The notes under the pieces are model-generated. The model did no database searches. It saw only the letters and a program-made list of their open reading frames with translations, and had not been told where the DNA came from. The position numbers and the translations under genes were made by a program. DNA of 64,000 bases from Endomychus coccineus. Taxonomy: Eukaryota; Arthropoda; Insecta; Coleoptera; Endomychidae. Positions 12,303 to 23,520 of the stretch are shown here, in pieces. Position 1 is the first letter of the stretch; the number at the start of each line of letters is the position of its first letter. The stretch lies in contig OY294068.1 of assembly GCA_958510875.1 (NCBI GenBank), forward strand, positions 164,956,388 to 165,020,387, given 5' to 3'.

Positions 12303-13141
12303 CAGTGCTTCCGTAAAGTACTGAATAAATTCATTTTTAGCCAAACTATCCATTTCTGAGGAATCTCATGAAATAGGTCGATTTTTTATCTCAATTTGCC
12401 ATATTTATAAGGGAAAATTGAATGTACAGGGTGATCCACTTTAGAATAGTGTCGTCCGCGACAATTTTTTCAAAAAGAACACTCTATATGTTATTCAATT
12501 TTTGGAACCTCCATGGAAAGCTGAATCCAAAAATATATCACAAATAGGGTTTGTATACAGTTAGTCCATTAAATTCAGTGCTCTCGTAAAGTAGTGGATA
12601 AAGTCGTAAATTTTATTTACATGCGACCCATACTCAATTTACCCTAGCGTATGTCAAAAATGTTCCCTATCAGATTCCCTTATAGACAATAGGGTTTCAA
12701 TCAAAAAATATCGATAACGTCTTTTTCTTACACGAATCATTCTGTATGTATTGATTAAATTTGAAAGAATGCCCAAATGAAAATAAAATTCGACAGTCTC
12801 GAGCGTTCTTTCCAAAAAAGTTTCCTTCAATTTCTTACGAATTTATCCACTACTTTACGAGAGCACTAAATTTAATGGACACACTGTATACAAACGCTAT
12901 GTGTGATATATTTTTGAATTCAGCTTCCCATGAAGATTCCAAAAATTGAATATTATATAGGATGTTCTGTTTGAAAAAATTGTTGCGGACGACATTACTC
13001 AAACGTGGATGACCCTGTATATTCAATTTTCCCTTATAAATGTGGCAAATTGAGATTGAAAATCGACCTATTTCAGGAGATTCCTCAGGAATGGATAGTT
13101 TGGATATGAATGAATTTATTCAGTACTTTACGGAAGCACTG
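12303..13141. mobile_element. Outer TA-inserting MITE (Tc1/mariner-type), carrying a nested MITE
   Basis: Long terminal inverted repeats begin CAGTGCTTCCGTAAAGTACT at 12303 and end with the reverse complement at 13141. TA lies on both sides (12301-12302, 13142-13143). The arms continue inwards for about 250 bp (GGTCGATTTT, ATTTATAAGGGAAAATTGAA, GTCGTCCGCGACAAT and partners). No transposase is encoded. A second MITE (12558-12886) sits between the arms. Confidence 0.75.
12558..12886. mobile_element. Inner TA-inserting MITE, 329 bp
   Basis: Termini are CAGTTAGTCCATTAAATTCA at 12558 and the reverse complement of CAGTGTGTCCATTAAATTTA ending at 12886, followed inwards by AGTGCTCTCGTAAAGTAGTG on both sides. 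TA dinucleotides flank it (12556-12557, 12887-12888). It is inserted within the outer MITE and shares its CAGT start, so the two are probably related families. It is non-coding. Confidence 0.72.
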
Positions 13142-13143
13142 TA

Positions 13144-14030
13144 TAGGGGTATTGCCTGCACCCGTATGGTCTGGTGTAGATTTAGATCTGGCGGTTTCTT
13201 CGATTCCCGTATTATTTTGGAAAAGAGCAAAACAGATCGTTAAAAGTCAACGGCGAAAGGTACGAACCAATGATACACTTTTTGACATCGGTTGGATGGT
13301 ATGGATCTCGAAAACATATTTTTTCAACCGGATGGGGCGACGTGCCACACAGCAACATGAAACAATGAAGAGGTTGACAAAAATTTCCCGTGTCAATAAC
13401 TTCACGTAAAAGTGATATCAATTGCTTAGCGAGATCGTGTGATCACACACTCTCTGTGGGGATATGTGAGATGTCTATCTAAATAAACCTCAAAGAATTG
13501 AAGTATTCAGAGGCAATATCTGTCGAGTCATTGACGAGATACAGCCCCATAGCTGCCAGAGATTTATCCAACATTGGGCTTTTCGAATGGACGTTCCATC
13601 GAAGCCACGGGGGTCAATTGGTGGATCTGATCTACCATACATAATGTAATAATATGTTCCTTCATTCCGAAATGATAAAAAATCGTCGTCATTTATACAA
13701 CTCATTCCATTTCAATTCAGAGATCTATCACTCTGAAAAACCCTTCATTACTGAAACCATCGTTGTGTGAGCGATATTTGATTAGAGCAGGATTTAATAA
13801 ATTTACGACGTAAAAGTAATCTGCCGTTCAGTGTGCCAGACTAATGTTCCGGAAATCCAATTGGAACGAATTATCGATATCAATGTTTTAAAGGTAAACT
13901 TCCCACAACTGTTGTTAATCAAAGTTATTGCCTCGTTAAGACCCAACTGCGTCAAACTCTTTCGCTGAACAAAACAGTTATAAAGATTGTAAGAAACAAA
14001 TTATAATATAATAAGATTCTTGACCCAGTA
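13144..14030. other. No recognisable gene
   Basis: Open frames at 13212-13421 and 13490-13705 (-) have no family signature. 13150-13640 is slightly richer in GC and might be a diverged transposon, but I cannot name one. Confidence 0.3.
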
Positions 14031-14089
14031 TGAATTATATAAAAAATTCTCGGGAATTAGGTCACATTAACACTCTGTTATAAATGTTC

Positions 14090-14131
14090 GTCTTTACGTA
14101 CGTTTCGGTCTCACGACCATCATCAGAAGAC
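14090..14131 (-). ncRNA. Hammerhead ribozyme, left arm
   Basis: Identical in sequence to the copy at 15066-15107 but on the minus strand. Order: stem I GTCTT, box CTGATGA, one extra T, stem II GGTC-GTGA-GACC, box GAA, stem III ACG-TA-CGT, cleavage nucleotide A, stem I AAGAC. All helices are perfectly complementary. The extra T before stem II departs from the textbook core but recurs in the copies of this window. A self-cleaving role is inferred from the fold and not demonstrated. Confidence 0.72.
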
Positions 14132-15065
14132 TTATTTTGTTAAAAGGGGTTAACTAAAACTAATTAGCACAAGCGTCCATATCGCACAATCTTCAATCAA
14201 AAAGCTCACGCCGTCGAAACGAACAGAACCACGAATTATCGAAAATTGTATCGTTAATATTAAAGTATAGATTTTTTTGTAACAAGAAACCACTGTTGAG
14301 TAATATTCTCATAATGTACAAACGCATATTGCTATGGTCTCAAAGCAACTGAAGTTCTAAGCTATTTGTTTGTAATAACACGACCCAGATGTAGATTTAT
14401 GACGTACTTGAAAAGGTTTTAGACCTGCATTGGAATTTAGTTTACTTTAAGCGTTCTTCCTAAAATATACTTTTAACATTATAAAGACGTATGTAGGAAT
14501 TTGCAAGAGTTTTAATTAATCAAGTTAGTATAAATCTGTTTCAATCCTTGTATATCATTCCTATGATTTACAGAATTTGAATCCCTTTTTATGTTGGAAT
14601 TTAGATAAAAGGGATTCAAATTCTGTAAATCATAGGAATGATATACAAGGATTGAGTCAGATTTATACTAACTTGATTAATTAAAACTCTTGCAAATTCC
14701 TACATACGTCTTTATAATGTTAAAAAGTATATTTTAGGAAGAACGCTTAAAGTGAACTAAATTCCAATGCAGGTCTAAAACCTTTTCAAGTACGTCATAA
14801 ATCTACATCTGGGTCGTGTTATTACAAACAAATAGCTTAGAACTTCAGTTGCTTTGAGACCATAGCAATATGCGTTTGTACATTATGAGAATATTACTTA
14901 ACAGTGGTTTCTTGTTACAAAAAAATCTATACTTTAATATTAACGATACAATTTTCGATTATTCGTGGTTCTGTTCGTTTCGACGGCGTGAGCTTTTTGA
15001 TTGAAGATTGTGCGATATGGACGCTTGTGCTAATTAGTTTTAGTTAACCCCTTTTAACAAAATAA

Positions 15066-15107
15066 GTCTTCTGATGATGGTCGTGAGACCGAAACGTACG
15101 TAAAGAC
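15066..15107 (+). ncRNA. Hammerhead ribozyme, right arm
   Basis: Plus-strand partner of 14090-14131. CTGATGA (15071-15077) and GAAA (15091-15094) are the conserved boxes. Stem I pairs GTCTT (15066-15070) with AAGAC (15103-15107), stem II pairs GGTC with GACC around GTGA, and stem III pairs ACG with CGT around a two-base loop. The predicted cut follows the GUA triplet at about 15100-15102. PLE termini are known to carry minimal type-I hammerheads of this kind. Confidence 0.75.
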
Positions 15108-15162
15108 GAACATTTATAACAGAGTGTTAATGTGACCTAATTCCCGAGAATTTTTTATATGA

Positions 15163-16059
15163 AACAAATTATAAATGACAAGATTGAAAATTACTCTTTA
15201 TACATAGACGAATACATTTTTTTAATATTTCCTTCTTGAACCACTTTGAAGAAAGCTATTGCGCATCTGAACAATACAGCTCCTATTTCCATCACTCCAA
15301 AGTGATTTATGAATTTTCACTTTCGAACGACCAATAGGCGAGTCGCAATCTTCTTCATAGTTGGCTACGTACGCATATTCGGAGATACGCATACACATAA
15401 TCTCAAGAATAGCCTAGATGAATTGAGTCAGTCTAGCTACGTGAGCTCGATTCTCTAGCACTATTTCTCTCTGCAATAAGCCAGAAAGTTAGCACACCGA
15501 ACAGTGCACGTAACTGAAATAATAGCGTCGAGTATTTTGACAGACAGCTCTGCTCAATAACTCGAATACGGCTCAAGGTAGGATATCGAATTTTCATGCC
15601 TGTAAATTTCGAGCATCATATCTAGTTTATGACGAAATTTCAAATGAATTGAATTTACCATTTGTCCGCTACACAAGAACATACATTTGCCAATTGATAA
15701 CCCTACTGAATCGAGGAACGAAATCGTTCGGTATGCTCACTCCTTCTTAAATATGGTGTGGTCTGTCACAGACATTGTTAATATATCAGCTGATCATAAT
15801 TTGAACTTTACCTGATGCCTTGTTATAAGGGTGATGTGCAGTCTGTCATGAAACCTCACGTGATTTTATGATCTATCAAAAGCGTCAGAATCTTTCATCC
15901 GTGTTACTCTCTCTGGGATTGAATTCCGAAAAATCTGTTCTCAGCAAGTGTCTATGTCATAATATAAGGAACCTATCAGTCAAGTTTCAAGTATGTAGGA
16001 TTTACAGTTCTAGAGATTTCGTGATGAGTTTCAGTGAGTGAGTGATATTGGCTTGCTGC
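15163..16059. other. No recognisable gene
   Basis: Mixed-composition sequence. 15340-15560 is richer in GC than the flanks and lacks stops in some short stretches, but I recognise no domain. A promoter or 5' exon cannot be excluded or supported. Confidence 0.3.
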
Positions 16060-16485
16060 TGATTCAATTATATGTCAGGAGATATTGAGTCCTTTGTCGG
16101 AAACGAAACATGCCGGATCTACTGAAATTACTTGTTTTGGACCGTGAGGTCCATACAAGCAAATAGGCCTGACGTTGTCCACCTCAATAACAAACAAGAA
16201 AAATAGGTATGTTATCCAATACTCTGCTCCGGTAGAGAAGAACATGGTCTTGAAAAAAGAGGAAAAATGAACAAAGTATCAAGATTTCCTGTTCGAGCTC
16301 CGCACGCTATACCCAGGTCACAAGGTCGTATCAGCGGCTCTGATTATATCAGTATTTTGGGCGGAATTCGGTTTCCGCTGCGTTGCAACTCAAATATCAT
16401 TCCGGCCTGCAAGAACTCAGATTTTGATACACCAGATGCAGAAGGCAGCCATTCTGGGTTCAGTAAGGCTACTTAGGACACACGA
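16060..16485 (+). pseudogene. R2/Dong-type LINE, C-terminal restriction-like endonuclease region
   Basis: Translation in shifting frames gives YMSGDIES, then KQEKYVIQYSAPVEKNMVL, then LGGIRFPLR and MQKAAILGSVRLLRTHD. In R2/R4(Dong)-clade LINEs the C-terminal PD-(D/E)XK-like endonuclease carries RPDVV, a spacer, then an IEYSAP-like strand. The same pattern (RPDVVHLNNKQEK at about 16170) is readable here, with frameshifts. This fragment lies tail to tail with the minus-strand copy that ends near 16490. Confidence 0.65.
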
Positions 16486-16670
16486 TTATGGACACTGAGG
16501 TCACTCACCGATCGGAGGGGAGGAGTTGCTCCAGTTGAAGCCTGGTCAGGGCTGCTGGCACTCCGACGAAATCGCAGCAGTATCGAGCCAGAAAAAAATA
16601 AAGTCAGTTAACCGAAGATACTCCTCCCCGCCGGAAGGTAAGTAGCTTCAGGTTCTCAAATCGTGTGCTC
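16486..16670. other. Centre of the inverted LINE pair
   Basis: GC-richer linker where the two LINE 3' regions meet (ACTCCTCCCCGCC near 16619, GAGGGGAGGAGTTG near 16513). These two strings are themselves partly complementary. It is probably LINE 3' UTR. Confidence 0.4.
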
Positions 16671-17975
16671 TAAGTAGTCTTATTGAAACTAGAATGCCTT
16701 CTGCATCCGGTCTATCAAGATCTGCGCCGAGTTCTTAAAGGTCGGGATGATCTTCAAGTAGGAATGCAGCGAAGACCGAATTCCGCGCAAAACACCGATG
16801 ATCAGAACCACTAATATGATCTGGGATATAGCGTGCGGAGCTTGAACAGGAGATGTTGATACTTTGCTCATTTTTTCTCCTCTTTCAAGACTTTGTCCTC
16901 CTCTGCCGGAGTAGAGAATTACGGACTCAATATCTCCTGGCATGTAAGGTAGCACCGGCGCTCGGTCTATTCCATACTAGATGGTAATACAGCACCCAGA
17001 TGGCTTCTTTATGGTGATGGGTGTACGCCGATACCGCTTTTGCCAGGCATGCTGACAGCAGGTGGAACAGCATCTCAGGCTCCTTCCGACAAGCTCTGCA
17101 TCTGAGATATGGAACCCATTACATTGCGGCGATAGATAAAGGTGTTGATTAGGCCATCTTGACAAGCTGCGATATATCCCTTGGTCTCGAATGTAAGCCG
17201 AAGGTCGCTTGGTTGACAAACCGAGCATTTCGATGTTTCGTTAGAAAACACCGTATATTGGCTTGTCAACATGCCGCCTGAGCCTACGATCTTGCTTCGC
17301 AACATTTATCTTTCGACAAGGCACAGGAGGGGGTCCGAACTCCTAAGAACTTTATGAGCTATACTCAGATCAATGCGGGAAACGGAAGACCTAGAATGTA
17401 AGCTATGATGGATATGCATCATTTTCCGGGTGTCTTTATCAAGTCTATGCAGCTCATCGACCGTACATCTCCCCACTCCAAAAGAGTGAAGCAGGACTGG
17501 AACGACAAGCATATTTGTTTCGACCCCTTGTTTTCACTCGAAAGTTTGGAAGACCAAATCTTTCGAACAAGGTCTCTTTACTTGCCGCAGAGAGCAGCCT
17601 TCAGCTGGGAAGCGTCATAATTATGACGGTTTTCAATTACCAGGTATCAATAGGTCTCTCCAGCATCAAGATGTTTGAAAATGCTTCCGTAGCCAAGCTG
17701 CATATTCTTGTGCACTTGTGCACGGAGATCGTCTCGTCAAATGAAACAATGCGCACTTGTCCAATACCAACTTCATGCCTACGGTTCGTGTATACGTTTT
17801 TGGGCCACGTTGAGAGGTTGATTGAGGTTTTTCTCCCCAGTAGCATACAGTTTAGGATCGTCCATGTAAAATGAATAAGTGATCTGATGCCTTCGGTCAT
17901 TCAATGGTCGAGAGTAATATCCACTAGTCCGTCTTAACGCAATGGAGAGCGGCAGCTGTGAAAGGTTGAACAAGA
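16671..17975 (-). pseudogene. R2/Dong-type LINE reverse transcriptase, frameshifted
   Basis: Minus strand, reading down from 17975. LPLSIALRRTSGYYSRPL and then SFYMDDPKLYA give the RT motif C with YMDD. Next come YTRTVGMKLVLDKCALFHLT (about 17830-17770) and VPVLLHSFGVGRCTVDELHR then DKDTRKMMHIHHSLHSRSSV (17500-17400), the thumb signature of the R4/Dong group. 16955-16689 covers YMPGDIES and ISQIILVVLIIGVLRGIRSS with an internal deletion of the endonuclease. It ends near ILIDRMQKAF. At least three frameshifts are present. The copy is dead. Confidence 0.78.
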
Positions 17976-19680
17976 GGTCTCTGCATTTTTCAGTATTTTA
18001 TTCGAATTTACCATCATACTCTTTTTCGAATAATATCAGTTGCGTTATAGCCCAACTGATTTCATTTTTGGATTCGAAGTCTTTTGTATTATCGATCGAT
18101 TCACCGCATAATTGTTTATACTTAACTGCATCCTGCAAACATCGGAGTCAATGACCCATTGATTTTTCCCATTTGACCAGTACCGATAGCTGTCTGTGGG
18201 AATTAATTCACATTGTTATTCGAGTAACCAATTTCAATGTAGAACAACTGGTAATAACCTTACACTATATTATAGAACAGAAGGGTGTGACGCGTTTCGT
18301 CAATATATAAAAAAATGTTAAGCACATGTTATACCAGCTATTTTGTAATGTTGAAGGCATAATTTTCAAAGCACCTTTTTAGTTTCATAATGCAGAAATT
18401 CTAAAGCTAAACTTCTTCAGAAAGATTCTCTCATTCGAACATTTTCACTACAACCAAACCCGAAACAACTAAATGGTCCAGCGTTAGTGACAATAACAAA
18501 ACATTATGTTGCATGGTTACTGGCATCATTGTCATAGACTATTTTCTTGAATATCAACTAATCTCCCATGCTTTTATATAATCCATAAATGTCAAATTAA
18601 TCAATCCTTAATGTCAAAATATCGTTTTCACTTAAAAATACAGAATGTTTCGAATTAAATACTAGTAGACGTTGAAGGCCACGGGTGCGATAAAGATAAT
18701 AAGTTCTAGACCGACGAATATTCCCGACCTGAAAACATTACTACCCTATCAACACCTTTTATACATTGATTATTAGTTAAACCGGATACAACAATGAAGC
18801 AAACACAAAACCACAAGAAACGCATGCTATCAAACGGGGACCTGCATGATGAGTCAACAGTGTTCCGACCTGTTATTAGATCAGGTTATGGTATGGTATG
18901 ACATATCCTCAAATGGTTAGTATTGTGACTGTATAATCAAGATTCAATTGTAATATTTGCGAATTACCAAAAATTGCATATTCAATACTAATGTATTGTC
19001 GAAAAATGTATACTTAAGTTTACCTCCGGAAACATCTTACAATTTTTTGTCATTTATCAACGTGTGAATAATTAATGGAAATTGTTCTTGATGTTTACTT
19101 ATTCAAATCCGTACCTACATAATTATATAGCTTGCAGATTCGAAAGTAGACACAATCAAGAAAATCCTTCACTGCGCCAAATTTCCATACTATCACCCAT
19201 TTCAATAAAACTATATTATGTACTTCATTTGAACATTCTTCTGTTTTCATCTAGAAATCCAATTTCCTATATCGCACATTTCACTGATGCCTCGGTAGAC
19301 ATCGAGAATACATGAATCTTATATTGAGAATTTTCTAAAGAACGAATTCTAGCGATTTGCAAATTTAACAGGACACACTCGATAAACATAATGTTCTATG
19401 CAACACACGTATTGTCGACACCACGAAATAAACGGAAACAAATCTCAGGTCAGACTATAATATACAAAACCTAAGACATATAGTGGTCCAGCCATTGTAG
19501 CCCACCACATAATAATTATCGTAACAAATTATAGTATTTTAATAACAAATTTATTGAGCAAAAAAAACTTTATCGCATTTTTTTTCATAATATGATCTAG
19601 TGATCGATAGAAAACTATTTATTGAACGCAATAAGAAAAATTATGGCATCATTGTTTTGAAAACTATGAGGCTTTTTGAT
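17976..19680. other. No recognisable gene
   Basis: AT-rich. Open frames at 17942-18154 and 19082-19315 show no family. A short GGTATGGTATG repeat lies near 18885. Nothing else can be supported. Confidence 0.35.
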
Positions 19681-19847
19681 GGGCTGAGCTACCTTGACTG
19701 TCAAGCTGCCCCGGCCCGTGCAAAACGGTATTTTGTATATAAAATTGATAGATTGCTATCTATTGAATCTATTTATATAAAAAAAAACAAAAATGGTAAT
19801 TTCCATATAAAATCGATAGAATTGAAAGAAATCAGTTGATAGTAAAG
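19681..19847. repeat. Diverged leading edge of the satellite
   Basis: GAGCTACCTTGACTGTCAAG (about 19685-19704) and CGATAGAATTGAAAG resemble the ends of the satellite monomers that start at 19848, but the rest is scrambled. It is likely a decayed first monomer. Confidence 0.5.
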
Positions 19848-21605
19848 CTAGCCCACCCCAATAAAAACAGTATTTTCTATTCAAGATCCATAGAAATTAA
19901 TGAATATAAGCAGTCCGATATGCTATTGAATGATCAACCATGATCGTTTTATTCCAAAAACAAAAATGTGTGGTGAACTACCTTGACAGTAATGCTAGCC
20001 CACCCCAATAAAACAGTATCTTCTATTTAGGATCCATAGAAATTAATAAATATAAGGATAATGCTATTGAACGATCAACCATGACCGCGTTATTTGAAAA
20101 AAAAAATGGGTAGGGAGCTACCTTGACAGCAAAGCTAGCCCACCCCAATAAAAATATTATTTTCTATTCAAGATCCATAGAAATTAATGAATATAAGCAG
20201 TCCGATATGCTATTGAATGATCAACCATGATCGTTTTATTCCGAAAACAAAAATGTGTGGTGAACTACCTTGACAGTAATGCTAGCCCACCCCAATAAAA
20301 CAGTATCTTCTATTTAGGATCCATAGAAATTAATAAATATAAGGATAATGCTATTGAACGATCAACCATGACCGCGTTGTTTGGAAAAAAAATGGGTAGG
20401 GAGCTACCTTGACAGCAAAGCTAGCCCACCCCAATAAAAACAGTATTTTCTATTCAAGATCCATAGAAATTAATGAATATAAGCAGTCCGATATGCTATT
20501 GAATGATCAACCATGATCGTTTTATTCCAAAAACAAAAGTGTGTGGTGAACTACCTTGACAGTAATGCTAGCCCACCACAATAAAACAGTATCTTCTATT
20601 TAGGATCCATAGAAATTAATAAATATAAGGATAATGCTATTGAACGATCAACCATGACCGCGTTATTTGAAAAAAAATGGGTAGGGAGCTACCTTGACAG
20701 CAAAGCTAGCCCACCCCAATAAAAACAGTATTTTCTATTCAAGATCCATAGAAATTAATGAATATAAGCAGTCCGATATGCTATTGAATGATCAACCATG
20801 ATCGTTTTATTCCAAAAACAAAAATGTGTGGTCAACTACCTTGACAGTAATGCTAGCCCACGCCAATAAAACAGTATCTTCTATTTAGGATCCATAGAAA
20901 TTAATAAATATAAGGATAATGCTATTGAACGATCAACCATGACCGAGTTATTTGAAAAAAAATGGGTAGGGAGCTACCTTGACAGCAAAGCTAGCCCACC
21001 CCAATAAAAACAGTATTTTCTATTCAAGATCCATAGAAATTAATGAATATAAGCAGTCCGATATGCTATTGAATGATCAACCATGATCGTTTTATTCCAA
21101 AAACAAAAATGTGTGGTCAACTACCTTGACAGTAATGCTAGCCCACCCCAATAAAACAGTATCTTCTATTTAGGATCCATAGAAATTAATAAATATAAGG
21201 ATAATGCTATTGAACGATCAACCATGACCGCGTTATTTGAAAAAAAAAATGGGTAGGGAGCTACCTTGACAGCAAAGCTAGCCCACCCCAATAAAAACAG
21301 TATTTTCTATTCAAGATCCATAGAAATTAATGAATATAAGCAGTCCGATATGCTATTGAATGATCAACCATGATCGTTTTATTCAAAAAACAAAAATGTG
21401 TGGTGAACTACCTTGACAGTAATGCTAGCCCACCCCAATAAAACAGTATCTTCTATTTAGGATCCATAGAAATTAATAAATATAAGGATAATGCTATTGA
21501 ACGATCAACCATGACCGCGTTATTTGAAAAAAAATGGGTAGTGAGCTACCTTGACAGCAAAGCTAGCCCACCCCAATAAAAACAGTATTTCCTATTTAAG
21601 ATCCG
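19848..21605. repeat. Dimeric satellite: six A-B units of about 286 bp plus a partial
   Basis: CTAGCCCACC starts monomers at 19848, 19995, 20135, 20282, 20421, 20568, 20706, 20853, 20991, 21138, 21278, 21425 and 21563. Spacing alternates 147 bp (A) with 138-140 bp (B), so the true unit is an A-B dimer of 285-287 bp. A and B differ consistently (A: AATGAATATAAGCAGTCCGA; B: AATAAATATAAGGATAATGC). Unit-to-unit identity is very high, with differences mainly in the poly(A) run of B. Each monomer contains a ~50-bp segment close to the PLE C-terminal coding sequence at 22995-23045. No spacers or leader suggest CRISPR. Confidence 0.92.
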
Positions 21606-22894
21606 TCGAAAACTGTTTGTTGCAATTAGTTACGAGGTCACATGTCCAAATATTAATATAATTTTATTTATAAGATGGTGGTGTGCTGCCATTATCCTTA
21701 GCATAGCACAACGATAGCAACATATTTTCGCTATCGATTGGTAGCACGCCATATAATCAATATCTTTATGAATTAAAGTATATCAATACCAAATTTATAA
21801 TGCAAAAAAACCTTTTCTCGTAAGTCTTCTAAAAAATGCTAGCTGGTTGGCTAAACAGTTTCACTTTGAGGATAGCGCCTTATTCGGAGTTGTATCACAC
21901 TTTGTTGGTGTCAATCGTTGAAAGAGATCAGTTGAGATTTATTAAGCAAATACAATTTTTCTCGTAAGTTTTTTGAAAAATATCAGCTGGTTGGCTACCT
22001 TTAAAGTAATGCCCTTTGAAAACGGCATTTTAAAAATAAAATCGATAGAAAACTATTTATTGCAATATTAAAGAAGGCAATAATTTTCTTTTTTTGCTCT
22101 AGCCCCTCTGTGGATCCCATAAAAAGTTTTTGAGAATAGCTCCTTATTCGGAGCTGCATCATTCACTTTCTCGGTGTCAATCGTTGGAGATCACTTGGGA
22201 TGAACTCGTTTGTAGTCAAAAAGCTTCAGAATTGTTAGGTCTCACAACTATCACTGTAGGCGAGGATAATATTCCACATCTTTCTCGCCCAGTTGAGCGT
22301 AGATAGAATAAAACTATCAGCAGGAAGAAATGAAAGTTGTTTATTCCATGGAATAATACTCTAGAGTTATTGCAGTGGCACATATTTATCGTATCGACAT
22401 GTTGATATCACCTGGGAACGTGAAAAGACGCGCTGTCCTTGAGTATCAGCTTACAATTAGTTTGTTTCGGTCCTATTAAACACAGGTTATATCATAATAA
22501 TCCTATATTTCTTCCAGGAAGACTATAGAATAAAGAGCACGAATTCTCCTTGAAACGAACGCTTTGATTTGGCGTTGGGATACGTGTATGTCGCAGCTAC
22601 GTGGGGATGAACAGAAGCATACAGCACGTAGACAGATTCTATTACTCGCGACACAGCTACAGCAACACGTAGTATGAAATTTTACAGGGCATTTTACAGC
22701 GCCATATACTTCAGACGTATTTCTCCCCACTCTCAATACTCCGGTTGGTCTCCGTTATTCTATTTCCCTTGCGAAAAAATTGGAATTCGGAGGAATTAAA
22801 TCGGTATCACGTACGATCTGATGCTTCCGGATATGATATTTCACTTGACATTGAATGCGTAAATTTCTCTGCAAGATGAAACTACGTATAGTTT
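21606..22894. repeat. Diverged tandem repeats, then unassigned sequence
   Basis: 21790-22210 holds partial repeats of one unit. CTGGTTGGCTA occurs near 21844 and 21985, CTTATTCGGAG near 21880 and 22143, GGTGTCAATCGTTG near 21907 and 22176, and CGATAGAAAACTATTTATTG near 22042 and 19601. 22211-22894 holds no recognisable gene; an open frame at 22503-22736 (-) lacks any family. Confidence 0.5.
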
Positions 22895-23087
22895 CATTAA
22901 TAATAAACCGGATTCAACCTTTGCGGAACACTTAATTACAGAAGACCATAACTTGAATGATACATATTTAGATGTAGGTAATAATATAAATTTGCTAGAA
23001 TCCCTAGAAATTAATAAATATAAGGATATCCTATTGAACGATCAACCAACCCTTAAAAATTATTTCTTGTTAAATTTGTATTATTAG
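22895..23087 (+). pseudogene. PLE C-terminal fragment
   Basis: An open stretch encodes TFAEHLITEDHNLNDTYLDV, then NLLESLEINKYKDILLNDQP, then a stop at 23085. LLESLEIxKYK...LLNDQ is the conserved C-terminal end of PLE proteins downstream of the GIY-YIG endonuclease. The same string is seen at 42290-42370 and, changed, at 49360-49310 (-). The GIY-YIG core is missing. Segment 22993-23047 is the closest relative in this window of the satellite monomers at 19848-21605. Confidence 0.72.
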
Positions 23088-23439
23088 ATTTCTTGTTTGC
23101 TACCAATTTATCGTTTAATCCTGTTTAAGCTGAGACCAATTAACCAAAATTCCGATAACCATCTATCCCATCGACATATACATATGGACTGCGCGTGGCA
23201 ATGATAAGCGCGGGTAGTGCCGGCGTAAGAGAGGGCAAAACGAAGAGGACTAATACTGTCTTTAAACTAGATAATCGAACTCTTAATACCGGGATATCAA
23301 AAATTATCTTGGTCAAGGGTGGTTGTGGGACCTAAAACGTGTGTCTTACTTTACGTTTGAGATAATAATGTCACACTGACATCATCAATAACCTACTAAT
23401 TTCATACCTATTTATTTCAGTTGTAAAACAATAATGAAC
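23088..23439. other. No recognisable gene; possible SINE body
   Basis: Sequence downstream (minus sense) of the tRNA-like head at 23440-23520. It contains TGATGATGTCAGTGTGACAT (minus). If the head is a SINE, its body would run through here, but I see no clear tail. Confidence 0.3.
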
Positions 23440-23520
23440 TACTACTACATTCGAGCCGGAATTTGAACCCGCGTCAGTGGCGCGGGTCATATCCTGCTAT
23501 CATTACACCAACCAACCTTG
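23440..23520 (-). repeat. tRNA-like SINE head or tRNA relic
   Basis: Minus strand reads GGTTGGTTGGTGTAATGATA, matching an A box (TGGTGTAATGATAGCA), then CCGCG-CCACTGA-CGCGG as an anticodon-arm-like hairpin and GGTTCAAATTCC as a B box. The anticodon stem runs into the T arm, so the molecule is not a complete tRNA. It is best read as a tRNA-derived SINE promoter or a decayed tRNA. Confidence 0.5.

Larger units (their letters stand above)
14031..15162. mobile_element. Long near-perfect inverted repeat with a hammerhead in each arm
   Basis: Two arms of about 560 bp (about 14031-14587 and 14605-15162) are reverse complements with only a few differences seen (for example CTGTTTCAATCC versus CTGACTCAATCC). 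A spacer of fewer than 20 bp joins them. The outer ends are TATAAAAAATTCTCGGGAAT and its complement. AAACAAATTATAA occurs outside both ends (about 13993 and 15163), a possible target duplication. No open frame is conserved. The diverging hammerheads at both ends match the arrangement of the PLE pair at 54.2-55.3 kb, so I infer a PLE-related element without coding sequence. Confidence 0.8.

Noticed and set aside
15340..15600. Possible promoter or first exon in GC-richer sequence
   Set aside because: No TATA, initiator, open frame or downstream exon can be linked to it.
19848..21605. Regular repeats that could be mistaken for a CRISPR array
   Set aside because: Units are contiguous 138-147-bp monomers in an A-B dimer pattern with no unique spacers; the window is eukaryotic.
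23440..23520. Functional tRNA gene
   Set aside because: A and B boxes are present, but the anticodon stem runs into the T arm and no complete acceptor stem forms.
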